A stretch of 64,000 bases of DNA, from positions 67,225,001-67,289,000 of the forward strand of contig JAIOJX010000002.1 of assembly GCA_022376925.1 (NCBI GenBank), in the 5' to 3' direction. Below, piece by piece: positions 21,926-33,902 of the stretch. The stretch is from Tragulus kanchil. Lineage: Eukaryota > Chordata > Mammalia > Artiodactyla > Tragulidae. The notes beneath the pieces were generated by a model. It was not told the origin of the DNA. It saw only the letters and a program-made list of their open reading frames with translations, and made no database searches. Positions within the stretch are counted from its first letter, which is position 1. Each line of letters begins with the position of its first letter. The position numbers and the translations under genes are program-made.

Positions 21926-23709
21926 GTTAGAGAAGAGGATATACTACCACTCGGTAGGAAAATATTTAGATATTTTAACACTTGATACCGCTACACTGGG
22001 CATGAAAGCTAAATATCAATCCCAAGAAAGAGTATTTATATAAATTAGCAGATGAGCATTGGACAGTATCTTTCTGTTGTTTATTTATTTTTGATCCATT
22101 TACTCCTGTAAAACTGCATCTTAGAGCAATATTTCCCAAATCTACCTCTTTTTAAGAGTTACCTGGAAAGCATTATTTTAAATTTTGCTAATTTTTTTAA
22201 TGTAAATCATCCTATAGATCTTCTGATTTGTAGAAACGTATCACAGAAGAATTCACTTTTACTATTTCATTCTCTAGGTCTTCCAATGATTTCTTCAGCA
22301 ATTAAACACAATAGTTTTATGTCTATTATTCTTAGCTTTGAATAGTATTCATTTAACTAGAGGGCCTTTAAAAAATATACAGATTACCAGGATTCTCCTT
22401 ACTGCAGACTAATTTAGGAAATCTGTTGGACTTGGGAATCTGAATATGTAAAAATTAAGATTTTTAATTGTGGTATCTCTGTTCAGCCAAAGTTGGAACT
22501 AATTTACCAGAGGAAAGGAGGATGTGGATAATACCATTATCTTGTATTATTATAAAGATCATTGTTCAATCATGATTGGTAGAATTTTGTGACCTGAAAA
22601 TTTCTCATTTGGAAAACATATTACCTTGCTTTCATCATTCTTTTCTATTCTCATATTTTTTCATTCTTTCTGTAAATTTATTTGCCTTACTATAAACCTC
22701 TTTTTGGTGTGTCCTGTAGCTTATCTGTTAGCCTTATATTGCTTGCTTTTCTACCCAAATTTAGGGAGTTGAATAAATTGCTGTCTTACATCACTCTCCA
22801 AAGAAAATGCACACAGTGAAAGGTCATTAAAATTGTAGAGAATAGAGTTCTTAAAATAGATGATCAGAGTTTTCTGGGAAAATGTATAATCTCGTGATCA
22901 GTTAATAGGATACATGTTCTCAATAGTTGGAAACAGCATATTGATTTAATGTAGCAACTTATATTTAGCAAAAATTACTTACACACTCAGGAACATAAAA
23001 CCTCTATGCTCATTTCTGCCTGCCAAAGCATTTAATGCAGCCCTACTTGTTAATAACAAGGATGGTGCTGGGTTTTCAAATAAAAATCTCTTCTTCAGGA
23101 TGGATTAAATCACTAGGTAGAGAGCACAAATGCATACTCAAAATAGGACATGGCATCTCTTAGACTCAGTTTGATAATAAGTTTCTATCCTTATATTAAA
23201 TCTTTGAGCATTACCAATATACTTAGCACGGGTAGCCAGCTTTGCGTTCTGTGTAAATGGAATAATCAGGTCAGTTTGGTCTGTTATGGAAAAACTGTTC
23301 TTAATCGAACCATATCTGAATATTTTTCTCAGTACTGGAGTGTTGTTTTGTAGAAGATTTTTAGTTTGATCATATTTCCTACAGGAGGAACTGCTCCACT
23401 CAATTTTTTTTTTTTTAACAAAGGAGTCTATAATTATTCCTGAGAATCTACACCACACAAAAACAGATGAAGACAAATATTTTTAAAAAGAACATCCTTT
23501 TTACTCCTCAACCAGCTTCTTTATTTCACAAATTAACAATAGAGTTTTCTTCTTAGACTTAGTATTTGATCCTTCTCAGCTGCTTCTCATTCCCAACTCC
23601 AGCAGTTCTAAAATCTAGTTCTTCCTTTCAGATATTTTAGACAATGAAAAATTGGAAATTAAAAACTTTAAAATAGCACTTATAGTAGTATTAAAACCAT
23701 AAAATGCTA
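21926..23709. other. Unassigned single-copy AT-rich DNA
   Basis: Not duplicated. Around 22355-22460 the text (gggcctttaaaaaatataca, gggaatctgaatatgtaaaa) is compatible with an hAT-Charlie MER5-like fragment, but this is weak. A 112-codon minus-strand frame at 23138-23476 shows no domain and crosses a T-run. Confidence 0.4.
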
Positions 23710-23716
23710 AGGGATT

Positions 23717-24048
23717 CATTTTTAAATTTATTTATTTATTTATTTAGGGCTATTCTGGGTTTTCACAGCTGCCACAGGCTCTTCTCTAGTTGTAGGGAGT
23801 AACTATTCTCTAGTTGAGGTGAGCAGGCTTCTTGTTGCAGTGACTTCTCTTGTTGTGGAACTCGGGCTCTAGGGCTCAGGGGCTTCACTAGTTGAGGCAC
23901 ATGGGCTCAAGAGCTGCAGCTCCAAGGCTCTAGAGCACAGGCTCAAAAGTTGCTCTGCAACAAGTGGGATCTTCCCAGATCAGGGATTGAACCCATGTCT
24001 TCTGCATTGGCAGGAGAACTCTTTACCACTGAGCTACCAGGGAAGCCC
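23717..24048 (-). mobile_element. CHR SINE, near full length
   Basis: The A-rich tail reads atttatttatttattta near 23730 and the tRNA-like head is at the right (ctgagctaccagggaagccc). Internal blocks such as gttgtggaactcgggctcta and gagcacaggctc match CHR. A 7-bp target duplication, agggatt, flanks it at 23710-23716 and 24049-24055. Confidence 0.85.
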
Positions 24049-24059
24049 AGGGATTACTT

Positions 24060-25345
24060 TTTTAAGGTGCATAAAATTGTTTCACTTAAAACTACAAAAC
24101 AGTGCTGAGAGAAACATTAAAATACCTAAGTACGTAGAAAGAACTGATATATTTATTGATTGGAAGATGCTATTGTTCGAATGTGCATTCTCCCCCCAAT
24201 TTTATCTATGTGTGTGTGTTTGTATCCAACAAAATGACAAACTGTCTAATTTCCCTGTGTGTTTTAAATAATATAGGCAAACTGATTTTAAAATATATTT
24301 GGAAATTCAAAGAACCTAGGATACCCACGCCAAAAGTCTTTTAACAAAATTAGCCATACTTGACCTCAGGATGTGTTACAAAGCTACAGTAATAAAGATA
24401 GAAGACAAATATACTAAAATGATACTAGATAGATTAAAATATAGAATCCAGAAATAGAACTTACACATACTTATATGATTAAGTGATTTTCAATGAAGGC
24501 ATCAAAGTGGTTCATTGAGAAGAGGAAAAACTTTTCAAAAATAGTACTGGAAAAATTTGGTATTCAAACAAAAAAAGCACTTCAATTTCTACTTCACTGT
24601 AGACTTAGCAATTATCTGAAATGGATGATAGACGTATAGATAAAAGCTGAAATTATAAAGCTTCTAGAACGATACATAGGAAAATATTGTCATGACTTTG
24701 AAGTATGCTAAGACTTTTTAGGACAAAGAAACCATAAATTGGACGTTATTATAAGCAAAAACTTCTGTTCATCAAAAGACACTATTTAGAAAACAGACAA
24801 CAGACTAAAAGAAAATATTCATAAAAATACATTTGACAAAGGGCTTATATATGGAATATACATATAATTCATACAACTCAATAATAATGTCATAATTATA
24901 TGAAAAATCGACAAAATAAGCAAATACTTCACAAAAATGACATATGCATTACTAATGAGCACACTGAAAAGTGTTCAACATCACTGATTCTCAAGGAAAT
25001 ACAAATAAAAACACAACCTGATAAAAGATTGACAATACCAAAAGCTTTAGAGGATGTAGAACATCTGGAAATCCCATACGTAGCTGTAAAAATCACTTTG
25101 GAAAATAGTTTGGCAGTTCCTTCAAAAATTAAACATACATATGTACATAGCATGATTCAGCAGTTACACTCCTGGGTGTTTAATCTAAGAGAACTAGAAA
25201 CATCTATTCACAAAAGCCTTGTTATAGAATGTTTAGGACTACTTTATTTGTAGTAGCCCCAAACTGGGAAAAAAAACCCAGTGTCCATCAATAGGAGAAT
25301 AATGATTAAACAAATTATGATGCATTTATACAATGAAATAACAGT
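24060..25345 (+). mobile_element. L1 ORF2 3' half and 3' UTR
   Basis: Sense-strand L1 phrases in order: gttacaaagctacagtaata, atacataggaaaatattgtc, cttctgttcatcaaaagacac, cagactaaaagaaaatattc, gtgttcaacatcactgattctc, cagcagttacactcctgggtg and gtgtccatcaataggag. It is broken by frame changes; the 117-codon frame at 24900-25253 is a residue of ORF2 sequence. Duplicate from 25841 to about 26482. Confidence 0.8.
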
Positions 25346-26982
25346 AAAAAGAAGTGAATGAGTTCTTAGCACTTGTCTTCACCTGGCTTATTATGAATTT
25401 GTTTATTGTATGCCTTCCCCTGCTTTTCCATGAGATCAAGTCATCTGTCTGCTTATGATCACTCATGTATTTTAGCACTGATAAAAACTTGGACATGAAG
25501 GACTCAATAAATTTTTTGGAATTGATGAATGTAATATTTATGCAGCTTCCTATTCTCTCATAAAGCTACTGTCTCCCTCTACTCTGTCATTTTGCTGATG
25601 AAAGTCCATGTAGTCAAATCTATGGTTTTCACAGTAGTCATGTATGGATGTGAGAGCTGGATCATAAATAAGGTTGAGCTCCAAAGAATTGATAACCTTT
25701 GAACCGTGATCTTGGAGAAGGCTCTTAAGAGTCCCTTGGACTGCAAGGAGATCAAATCAGTCAATGCTAAAGGAAATCAGCCCTGAATATTCATTGGAAA
25801 GACTGATGCTGAAGCTGAAACTCCAATACTTTGGCCACCTTATGCTAAGACTTTTTAGGACAAAGAAACCATAAATTGGACGTTATTATAAGCAAAAACT
25901 TCTGTTCATCAAAAGACACTATTTAGAAAACAGACAACAGACTAAAAGAAAATATTCATAAAAATACATTTGACAAAGGGCTTATATATGGAATATACAT
26001 ATAATTCATACAACTCAATAATAATGTCATAATTATATGAAAAATCGACAAAATAAGCAAATACTTCACAAAAATGACATATGCATTACTAATGAGCACA
26101 CTGAAAAGTGTTCAACATCACTGATTCTCAAGGAAATACAAATAAAAACACAACCTGATAAAAGATTGACAATACCAAAAGCTTTAGAGGATGTAGAACA
26201 TCTGGAAATCCCATACGTAGCTGTAAAAATCACTTTGGAAAATAGTTTGGCAGTTCCTTCAAAAATTAAACATACATATGTACATAGCATGATTCAGCAG
26301 TTACACTCCTGGGTGTTTAATCTAAGAGAACTAGAAACATCTATTCACAAAAGCCTTGTTATAGAATGTTTAGGACTACTTTATTTGTAGTAGCCCCAAA
26401 CTGGGAAAAAAAACCCAGTGTCCATCAATAGGAGAATAATGATTAAACAAATTATGATGCATTTATACAATGAAATAACAGTAAAAAGAAGTGAATGAGT
26501 TCTTAGCACTTGTCTTCACCTGGCTTATTATGAATTTGTTTATTGTATGCCTTCCCCTGCTTTTCCATGAGATCAAGTCATCTGTCTGCTTATGATCACT
26601 CATGTATTTTAGCACTGATAAAAACTTGGACATGAAGGACTCAATAAATTTTTTGGAATTGATGAATGTAATATTTATGCAGCTTCCTATTCTCTCATAA
26701 AGCTACTGTCTCCCTCTACTCTGTCATTTTGCTGATGAAAGTCCATGTAGTCAAATCTATGGTTTTCACAGTAGTCATGTATGGATGTGAGAGCTGGATC
26801 ATAAATAAGGTTGAGCTCCAAAGAATTGATAACCTTTGAACCGTGATCTTGGAGAAGGCTCTTAAGAGTCCCTTGGACTGCAAGGAGATCAAATCAGTCA
26901 ATGCTAAAGGAAATCAGCCCTGAATATTCATTGGAAAGACTGATGCTGAAGCTGAAACTCCAATACTTTGGCCACCTTATGC
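24704..26982. repeat. Tandem duplication, offset 1137
   Basis: Copy 1 is 24704-25840 and copy 2 is 25841-26982, joined through a 5-base microhomology tatgc with no extra bases. It is one of the cleanest junctions. The unit contains L1 3' sequence and the first half of a Bov-B 3' end, so Bov-B is cut off in copy 1. Confidence 0.97.
25591..25845 (+). mobile_element. Bov-B LINE 3' fragment, truncated copy
   Basis: gtagtcatgtatggatgtgag, gtcccttggactgcaagg and ctgaaactccaatactttgg identify Bov-B. The match stops at the duplication junction, whereas the copy starting at 26728 continues to the normal 3' end. Confidence 0.85.
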
Positions 26983-27198
26983 AAAGAGACAACTAATTGG
27001 AAAAGATCCTGATGTTGGGAAAAATAGAAGGCAGCGGGAGAACGGGATGACAGGACAATAGTTGGAAGGTATCACTGAGTCAGTGGACATAAGTCTGAGC
27101 AAATTCCAGGAGATGATGAAGGACATGGAAGCTGGCATGCTGCAGTCTATGGGATTGCAAAGAGTTGGACATGACTGAGCGACTGGACTGAACTGACT
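26728..27198 (+). mobile_element. Bov-B LINE 3' end
   Basis: Ends in the usual gagttggacatgactgagcg and actgaactgac tail, within the typical last 0.5 kb of a ruminant Bov-B (RTE clade). 5'-truncated, with no usable reading frame; the 82- and 61-codon minus-strand frames inside are antisense shadows. Confidence 0.88.
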
Positions 27199-27351
27199 CT
27201 TAATTATCAACTCAACCTTTTTCACATGTACTCATCCTTTCTTCTTACCTGTCTCAGTGAATAAATGCCCTGCTCCTTCAAAGAGGATTCTTCTATGTTC
27301 ACTATCTCATTTTTGCCTTTTAATTGGGAAATTTTCATACTTTATTCCCTT

Positions 27352-27467
27352 TTCCAGGAGATGATGAAGGACTGGGTAGTCTAGGGTGATGCAGTTCATG
27401 GGTCACAAAGAGTTGGACACGACTGGACTGCCCTATTGAATACAACTGTCACGACTGAACTGAACGA
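27352..27467 (+). mobile_element. Bov-B/ART2A 3' tail, second fragment
   Basis: tccaggagatgatgaaggac, gggtcacaaagagttggacac and cgactgaactgaac match the last 100 bases of Bov-B, with a gap inside. Duplicate at 28497-28612. Confidence 0.7.
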
Positions 27468-27872
27468 TTTTTGCTATATCCTTAATTTCTCATCTGCAGA
27501 GATGTCCAATGTCTCTTTTCCTAAAGCCAATAAGAACCCTTGAGTTTGTTCTACCTAAAAAAATTATCTGGAATTCAGATTTCCTATTTGTGTTACTTTT
27601 CTATATATCTAGATCTATCTATACTTCTATTTGGAGCCAAGTTTCATGAGAAAGAATTCTATTTATACTAGTTCCACTTTATAATTACTCATGTCATTTT
27701 TCAATCTACAGTATCCTGAATTTTCTCTACTCTACAAGTTTTTTCATGAAAAAAAATGATATTAATTAGGCTCTCCTCTTTTGGATCTCATGTCATGTAT
27801 ATGATTCTGTTTGACAAGCCCTTTTTTTTTCCTATTCTCTCATAAAGCTACTGTCTCCCTCTACTCTGTCAT

Positions 27873-28343
27873 TTTGCTGATGAAAGTCCATGTAGTCAAA
27901 TCTATGGTTTTCACAGTAGTCATGTATGGATGTGAGAGCTGGATCATAAATAAGGTTGAGCTCCAAAGAATTGATAACCTTTGAACCGTGATCTTGGAGA
28001 AGGCTCTTAAGAGTCCCTTGGACTGCAAGGAGATCAAATCAGTCAATGCTAAAGGAAATCAGCCCTGAATATTCATTGGAAAGACTGATGCTGAAGCTGA
28101 AACTCCAATACTTTGGCCACCTTATGCAAAGAGACAACTAATTGGAAAAGATCCTGATGTTGGGAAAAATAGAAGGCAGCGGGAGAACGGGATGACAGGA
28201 CAATAGTTGGAAGGTATCACTGAGTCAGTGGACATAAGTCTGAGCAAATTCCAGGAGATGATGAAGGACATGGAAGCTGGCATGCTGCAGTCTATGGGAT
28301 TGCAAAGAGTTGGACATGACTGAGCGACTGGACTGAACTGACT
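27873..28343 (+). mobile_element. Bov-B LINE 3' end, duplicate
   Basis: Same element as 26728-27198 shifted by 1145 bp, without base differences that I could see. Confidence 0.88.
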
Positions 28344-28888
28344 CTTAATTATCAACTCAACCTTTTTCACATGTACTCATCCTTTCTTCTTACCTGTCTC
28401 AGTGAATAAATGCCCTGCTCCTTCAAAGAGGATTCTTCTATGTTCACTATCTCATTTTTGCCTTTTAATTGGGAAATTTTCATACTTTATTCCCTTTTCC
28501 AGGAGATGATGAAGGACTGGGTAGTCTAGGGTGATGCAGTTCATGGGTCACAAAGAGTTGGACACGACTGGACTGCCCTATTGAATACAACTGTCACGAC
28601 TGAACTGAACGATTTTTGCTATATCCTTAATTTCTCATCTGCAGAGATGTCCAATGTCTCTTTTCCTAAAGCCAATAAGAACCCTTGAGTTTGTTCTACC
28701 TAAAAAAATTATCTGGAATTCAGATTTCCTATTTGTGTTACTTTTTCTATATATCTAGATCTATCTATACTTCTATTTGGAGCCAAGTTTCATGAGAAAG
28801 AATTCTATTTATACTAGTTCCACTTTATAATTACTCATGTCATTTTTCAATCTACAGTATCCTGAATTTTTCTCTACCTACTCTACCA

Positions 28889-29699
28889 AGATTATTTTCA
28901 TCTTAAAATGTACCATGATCTTCATAAATAAAAGTCAATGGACAGTGTGTTTCCATATCCTAAAGGGCCTTTCTGGAGCAGTGCCATTTTGAACACATCC
29001 ATCGTCTTAACACACACATCCCTCTGCTATTGTGGTGCTGTTTTCCTGATATCTTTCTGGTTTTCTGTTTTATTATTCTCTAACACAGGCTGAACTTTCT
29101 CAACTTGTTCTTTAAATGTTGATGTTTTCCAGAGTTTCAGATTAATCCTTTCACTCTGTCCAGCCATACTAGCCTTCTTTCTATTGCAAAAAGCACAAAA
29201 ACTCTTGCCTGCAGGTTATGTAATTGCTCTCTTCTCTGTCTGGAACACTTATTTTTTTGTCCTCTTGTTCTTAAGTCTCACCTTCTGTGTGACTGTATCT
29301 CTTAGGATCCTCATAGGAAACACATGTCATACCAAAAAGGGAATAATTAAGGAATTTTAATAAAAATAGCATTTATAAAGGTATGGGTAGGATTAAGGAA
29401 ATCTACAAGGAACAGTCAAGTACTCTATTGCTTCTTGGCAACAGCAAGAAGTTGGGCATCAAAGAAAAGTTAGCAGTACCAGGTGGTAGTTATAGCTACA
29501 AAAGTGGTATTCCTGGCTGAAGCTCTGTCCTTCAGGAATGTAGCTACAGACAAACTATGGTCAAGCAAAAAGTAAAACAAAATATGTCGACCTCTGCTTT
29601 CCTGCACTCTCTGATTGGCTAACCCTCTTGGAAGCCAGAGGACAAGGGAGCCTGGTTGATGTTGCCTATATAAGTCATTCCTGAAGGTTGAGAAGCATG
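28889..29699. other. Unassigned single-copy DNA
   Basis: Not duplicated; no repeat or exon recognised. Confidence 0.45.
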
Positions 29700-31946
29700 A
29701 AAAGTAGAATTGGAGGGGCCAATAGTGAATATCTAGTCTATGTCAGCATCCCTCACTGTCCTTTGCCAAGAAAAGCACCTCATTCCAACACAGGAGAATA
29801 GAAGAAAGTCTTATTGGTTAGCATGTCTTTGGGGAGTGATGTCAATTCAGTCTTATCTGAAAACTAAAATACTAGCACCAGTGTATTTCATTTAAGGTAG
29901 CTTTAGTTTAAGCCATGATCATTGGCTTTTCTTTCTGTAATGCAAGTACCTGACTTAAGCTTTGATTGCTCAGACATCTACTTCAAAGAGGCGTCCACTT
30001 CAAAGATGGCATCCACTTAAAAGATGGCTAACTCAAATATCTTAAATAAACACATTGCCAGCCACATAAATAGTTAGGGAGTCAGCTCCACTTCCCTCCA
30101 CTTAAGCTGTTTTGTTTCAGAAGTCTTGATTGATTTTAGTAACTGACCATTTGGGATGCTTGTTCTTTTTCTCATTCCGTGCTTTAAATTACCACTCTTT
30201 TGTTTTAAATTCATCATTAAAGAGTGAGCCTTGAAAGTCTTAGTCCACCCTCCCCTCCTTCACCTTGGACCTCAATAAAACAGATTCCTGGGGCTTCCTC
30301 TCCCACTTCTTCCACTGTCTCTCTCTTTCTCTCCCTCTTTCCTCCTACCTGTGACCATTCTATGTGACCCTAGGTGTATTCTTGCTTTTCAGGACCTGTA
30401 AGTAATAAACCACCGCTTTTTTTTTTCAGTTTCCTGATGGTTATTGCTGGGGGTTTCTTGCAATTGTAATAAAAACCAAAGGTCCAGGTCCAGCCACAAC
30501 ATAGGTTATCAATAGGCCGAGAACAGCATGAAACAGTAGTAAACTAAAAAGATGCAGAGAATTAATTAAAATAAAATTAGCCTTACAGTCCCTGCTCCTA
30601 TTGTTAGTCACAAGGACTACATAGTAATATAATTCTTCCTCCATCAGTCTTTCTTTGTTACCCTGTCTAGTGGCACCTTGGCTGTTTTAATTTACTCCTT
30701 TGGAATGACCCTTCTTCACCACAATTTACAAGTCCTCATTGATTGGTACAGTTTTCCTTTGACCAGAACTATTGGGCAAGTGACTACTGAGAAAGAACCC
30801 AGTAAATCCCTGGATACTAGTCTTCTCAAAAGTAGAATTGGAGGGCCAATAGTGAATATCTATCTGCAGCACCCTACTGTCCTTTGAAGAAAAGCACCTC
30901 ATTCCAACACAGGAGAATAGAAGAAAGTCTTATTGGTTAGCATGTCTTTGGGGAGTGATGTCAATTCAGTCTTATCTGAAAACTAAAATACTAGCACCAG
31001 TGTATTTCATTTAAGGTAGCTTTAGTTTAAGCCATGATCATTGGCTTTTCTTTCTGTAATGCAAGTACCTGACTTAAGCTTTGATTGCTCAGACATCTAC
31101 TTCAAAGAGGCGTCCACTTCAAAGATGGCATCCACTTAAAAGATGGCTAACTCAAATATCTTAAATAAACACATTGCCAGCCACATAAATAGTTAGGGAG
31201 TCAGCTCCACTTCCCTCCACTTAAGCTGTTTTGTTTCAGAAGTCTTGATTGATTTTAGTAACTGACCATTTGGGATGCTTGTTCTTTTTCTCATTCCGTG
31301 CTTTAAATTACCACTCTTTTGTTTTAAATTCATCATTAAAGAGTGAGCCTTGAAAGTCTTAGTCCACCCTCCCCTCCTTCACCTTGGACCTCAATAAAAC
31401 AGATTCCTGGGGCTTCCTCTCCCACTTCTTCCACTGTCTCTCTCTTTCTCTCCCTCTTTCCTCCTACCTGTGACCATTCTATGTGACCCTAGGTGTATTC
31501 TTGCTTTTCAGGACCTGTAAGTAATAAACCACCGCTTTTTTTTTTCAGTTTCCTGATGGTTATTGCTGGGGGTTTCTTGCAATTGTAATAAAAACCAAAG
31601 GTCCAGGTCCAGCCACAACATAGGTTATCAATAGGCCGAGAACAGCATGAAACAGTAGTAAACTAAAAAGATGCAGAGAATTAATTAAAATAAAATTAGC
31701 CTTACAGTCCCTGCTCCTATTGTTAGTCACAAGGACTACATAGTAATATAATTCTTCCTCCATCAGTCTTTCTTTGTTACCCTGTCTAGTGGCACCTTGG
31801 CTGTTTTAATTTACTCCTTTGGAATGACCCTTCTTCACCACAATTTACAAGTCCTCATTGATTGGTACAGTTTTCCTTTGACCAGAACTATTGGGCAAGT
31901 GACTACTGAGAAAGAACCCAGTAAATCCCTGGATACTAGTCTTCTC
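29700..31946. repeat. Tandem duplication, offset 1128 to 1119
   Basis: Copy 1 is 29700-30827 and copy 2 is 30828-31946. Copy 2 is deletion-rich in its first 60 bases (aggggcc to agggcc; gtctatgtcagcatccctc to a shorter version), then matches. The join sits exactly where copy 1 reads cttct and copy 2 starts. Confidence 0.96.
29950..30480 (+). mobile_element. Possible LTR (R/U5-like end)
   Basis: A CT-rich stretch (ctctctctttctctccctc) follows cctcaataaaacagattcctgg, with a second aataaa at about 30404 and a T-rich segment. The order polyadenylation signal, CT-rich tract, then a short terminal region resembles a retroviral LTR end, but I see no paired LTR, primer site or internal genes. It could equally be a non-coding 3' exon. 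Duplicate at 31070-31600. Confidence 0.3.
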
Positions 31947-33902
31947 CCTTTACTGTAAAGCAGTGCCCCAGTTTTCCCAGATAATAAAGATCAATTATCA
32001 ATGCTCTCCTTCTTTGTCTGTTGGTTCAGGATATGAAAAACATGAAATGATGTGATGGCAGTCTCAAATTGCAATTTAATAGAATAATGACTGTATTCCT
32101 TAGTAGAAGAAGCACACCTCCACAATGGACTAAGATCTCCAAGTCACAGAGATGAACCTCTCCTACTTCCATTCTTTCCCCAGACCCTACATTCTGGTTT
32201 TTGGTAAGATGGTACCACATATTTATCACTGACAAATAACAAATCCTGTAGGATGTCAGCCCAGCCTTGCAGACTGTTGGCTCCAAGCTGTCACCATAAA
32301 TAAATTTTCCTCAGGCTATTCCACCTTACCTGTCAAGTCAGCTCCTTCTAAGTTACCAAGACTATAAATTCTATGGCTGAGAGCTGACTGCAGCATTTCT
32401 TTTACCAGCAAATGAGTTCTTTGATCTGAGATGGTGTCCTAACCTAAATTAGGATGTAGTGATGAATAAGACTTTTTATTAAGAGCAACAGGTTCACTGG
32501 TGATAGTGTTGACAGAAGCATTGCAGTCAGGATAGAATAATCTTCATCCAAATTTTTACTAATTACTACAAGGGCAGATAATTTGCCTTGTTCACCACCT
32601 CATGATATGACTCGCCAAAATAATCTGTATGGCACTAGGTGATACCTCAGAGAATGGAACAAGCAGAACACAACATTTTGCTTTACTCTTGTTTGCTCAC
32701 CTTAAAGCTGTGAAGAGCCATAACACTTACCATCATGGCATCTTTGCATATGGGCCAAGTGAGTAAGCACTAAGGTGGAGAATAAAGAGGCCAGCATACC
32801 ATGCAGACCCATTCATGACCAGGTCCACGATTTTTGTTTCTTTGTAATTTGGCCAGAGGGAACTCCCCCTGACACCACAATACCATGACGTCATAGGGGC
32901 CTGAGTCTTCTACTCATGAAGTTGACTTGTGCCTTCCACATATTATTGAGAATGTTCAACTTTATGTTTCAACAGATTAGATAACATTCTTGATGAACAG
33001 TGTGGGTCAGACAATCACTTGGTGTGCCATTATTAGGTGTTCAGTCTTCTAGGGTTCAGTAGAAAATCTAGGGTTACTTTTCAAATGGCAAATTGTGCTT
33101 AGAAATAGGTTTGATCTTAACCCTAGTTTGTAGAAATTTGTGCTATGATCATTTTAATGGGTATTGCTAGTAGTTTCACTCAGGTTCTCTTCTACCATCG
33201 ACAGTTATTATACCATTGGGTCTACAGCTCATAAGATTTAAATGGCAGGATAGTTTGCAACACAGCTAGAACCTTTTGTAAAGCCTTTTTTTTTTTTGGC
33301 TCAAGCCTCATCTATGGTGGCAGTCTTATGTGTCATCTAATAAGTGGTTTTGAAAAGTTGTGTGATGGCCTGGAGGGGTAGGATCGGGGGGATATACATA
33401 TGACTAATCTGGGATTATATGTATCTGTAAACAGCAAAACTCTGTAAAAGTGAAAAGTAAAATAAAAATTAAAAAAAAAAAAAAAAACAAGCTCACCCAA
33501 ATATGTTAAATGCGGCTTCCTAAATTCAAAGAGTCCAAGCAACATGCCTCTTTCTTGATGGCAAGATAGATATATGAGAGCAACTTACAACTTGTCACTC
33601 ACCTTAGAGGACATATCTGGATGTACTCACAGGTCACTAGACCTAGATACTTTTCTAACCAGCATTCCCTGAACTCTTGCCCGTATTTCCCATATTCTGC
33701 TGGGCATATGTTTAGCAGACATGGAGAGATGTTTTATATTTTCTTTTCAACAGGTCCAAGTAGCATCATATTATATAATGGATCAGCATGATATTCTGGG
33801 ATATTAAGATGAGGGGACATTAGGATGATATATAACATAAAGCAGGAATAATGCCCTAACTGACATAAGGATAATGAAGTCTGCTGTAGTTCTGGCCACA
33901 TA
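31947..33902. other. Unassigned single-copy DNA, possible old ERV-type remnant
   Basis: Two kilobases without an intact frame over 86 codons. Some text (gacatatgactaatctgggattatatgtatc region near 33395) has the flavour of a degraded endogenous retroviral internal region on the minus strand, but no protease, polymerase or envelope motif could be read. A long A-run is at 33473-33487. Confidence 0.3.

Larger units (their letters stand above)
26684..28888. repeat. Tandem duplication, offset 1145
   Basis: Copy 1 is about 26684-27740 and copy 2 is 27829-28888. Near its end copy 1 loses bases (gaattttctctactctacaag against gaatttttctctacctactctaccaag), and 27741-27828 is poorly matched junction sequence ending in a T-run. 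The first part overlaps the preceding duplication, so Bov-B appears three times. Confidence 0.95.

Noticed and set aside
24900..25253. 117-codon frame as a gene
   Set aside because: It is the remains of L1 ORF2 sequence in sense direction.
31947..33902. Endogenous retrovirus with readable genes
   Set aside because: Only a faint resemblance to a degraded internal region; no motif, no paired LTRs.
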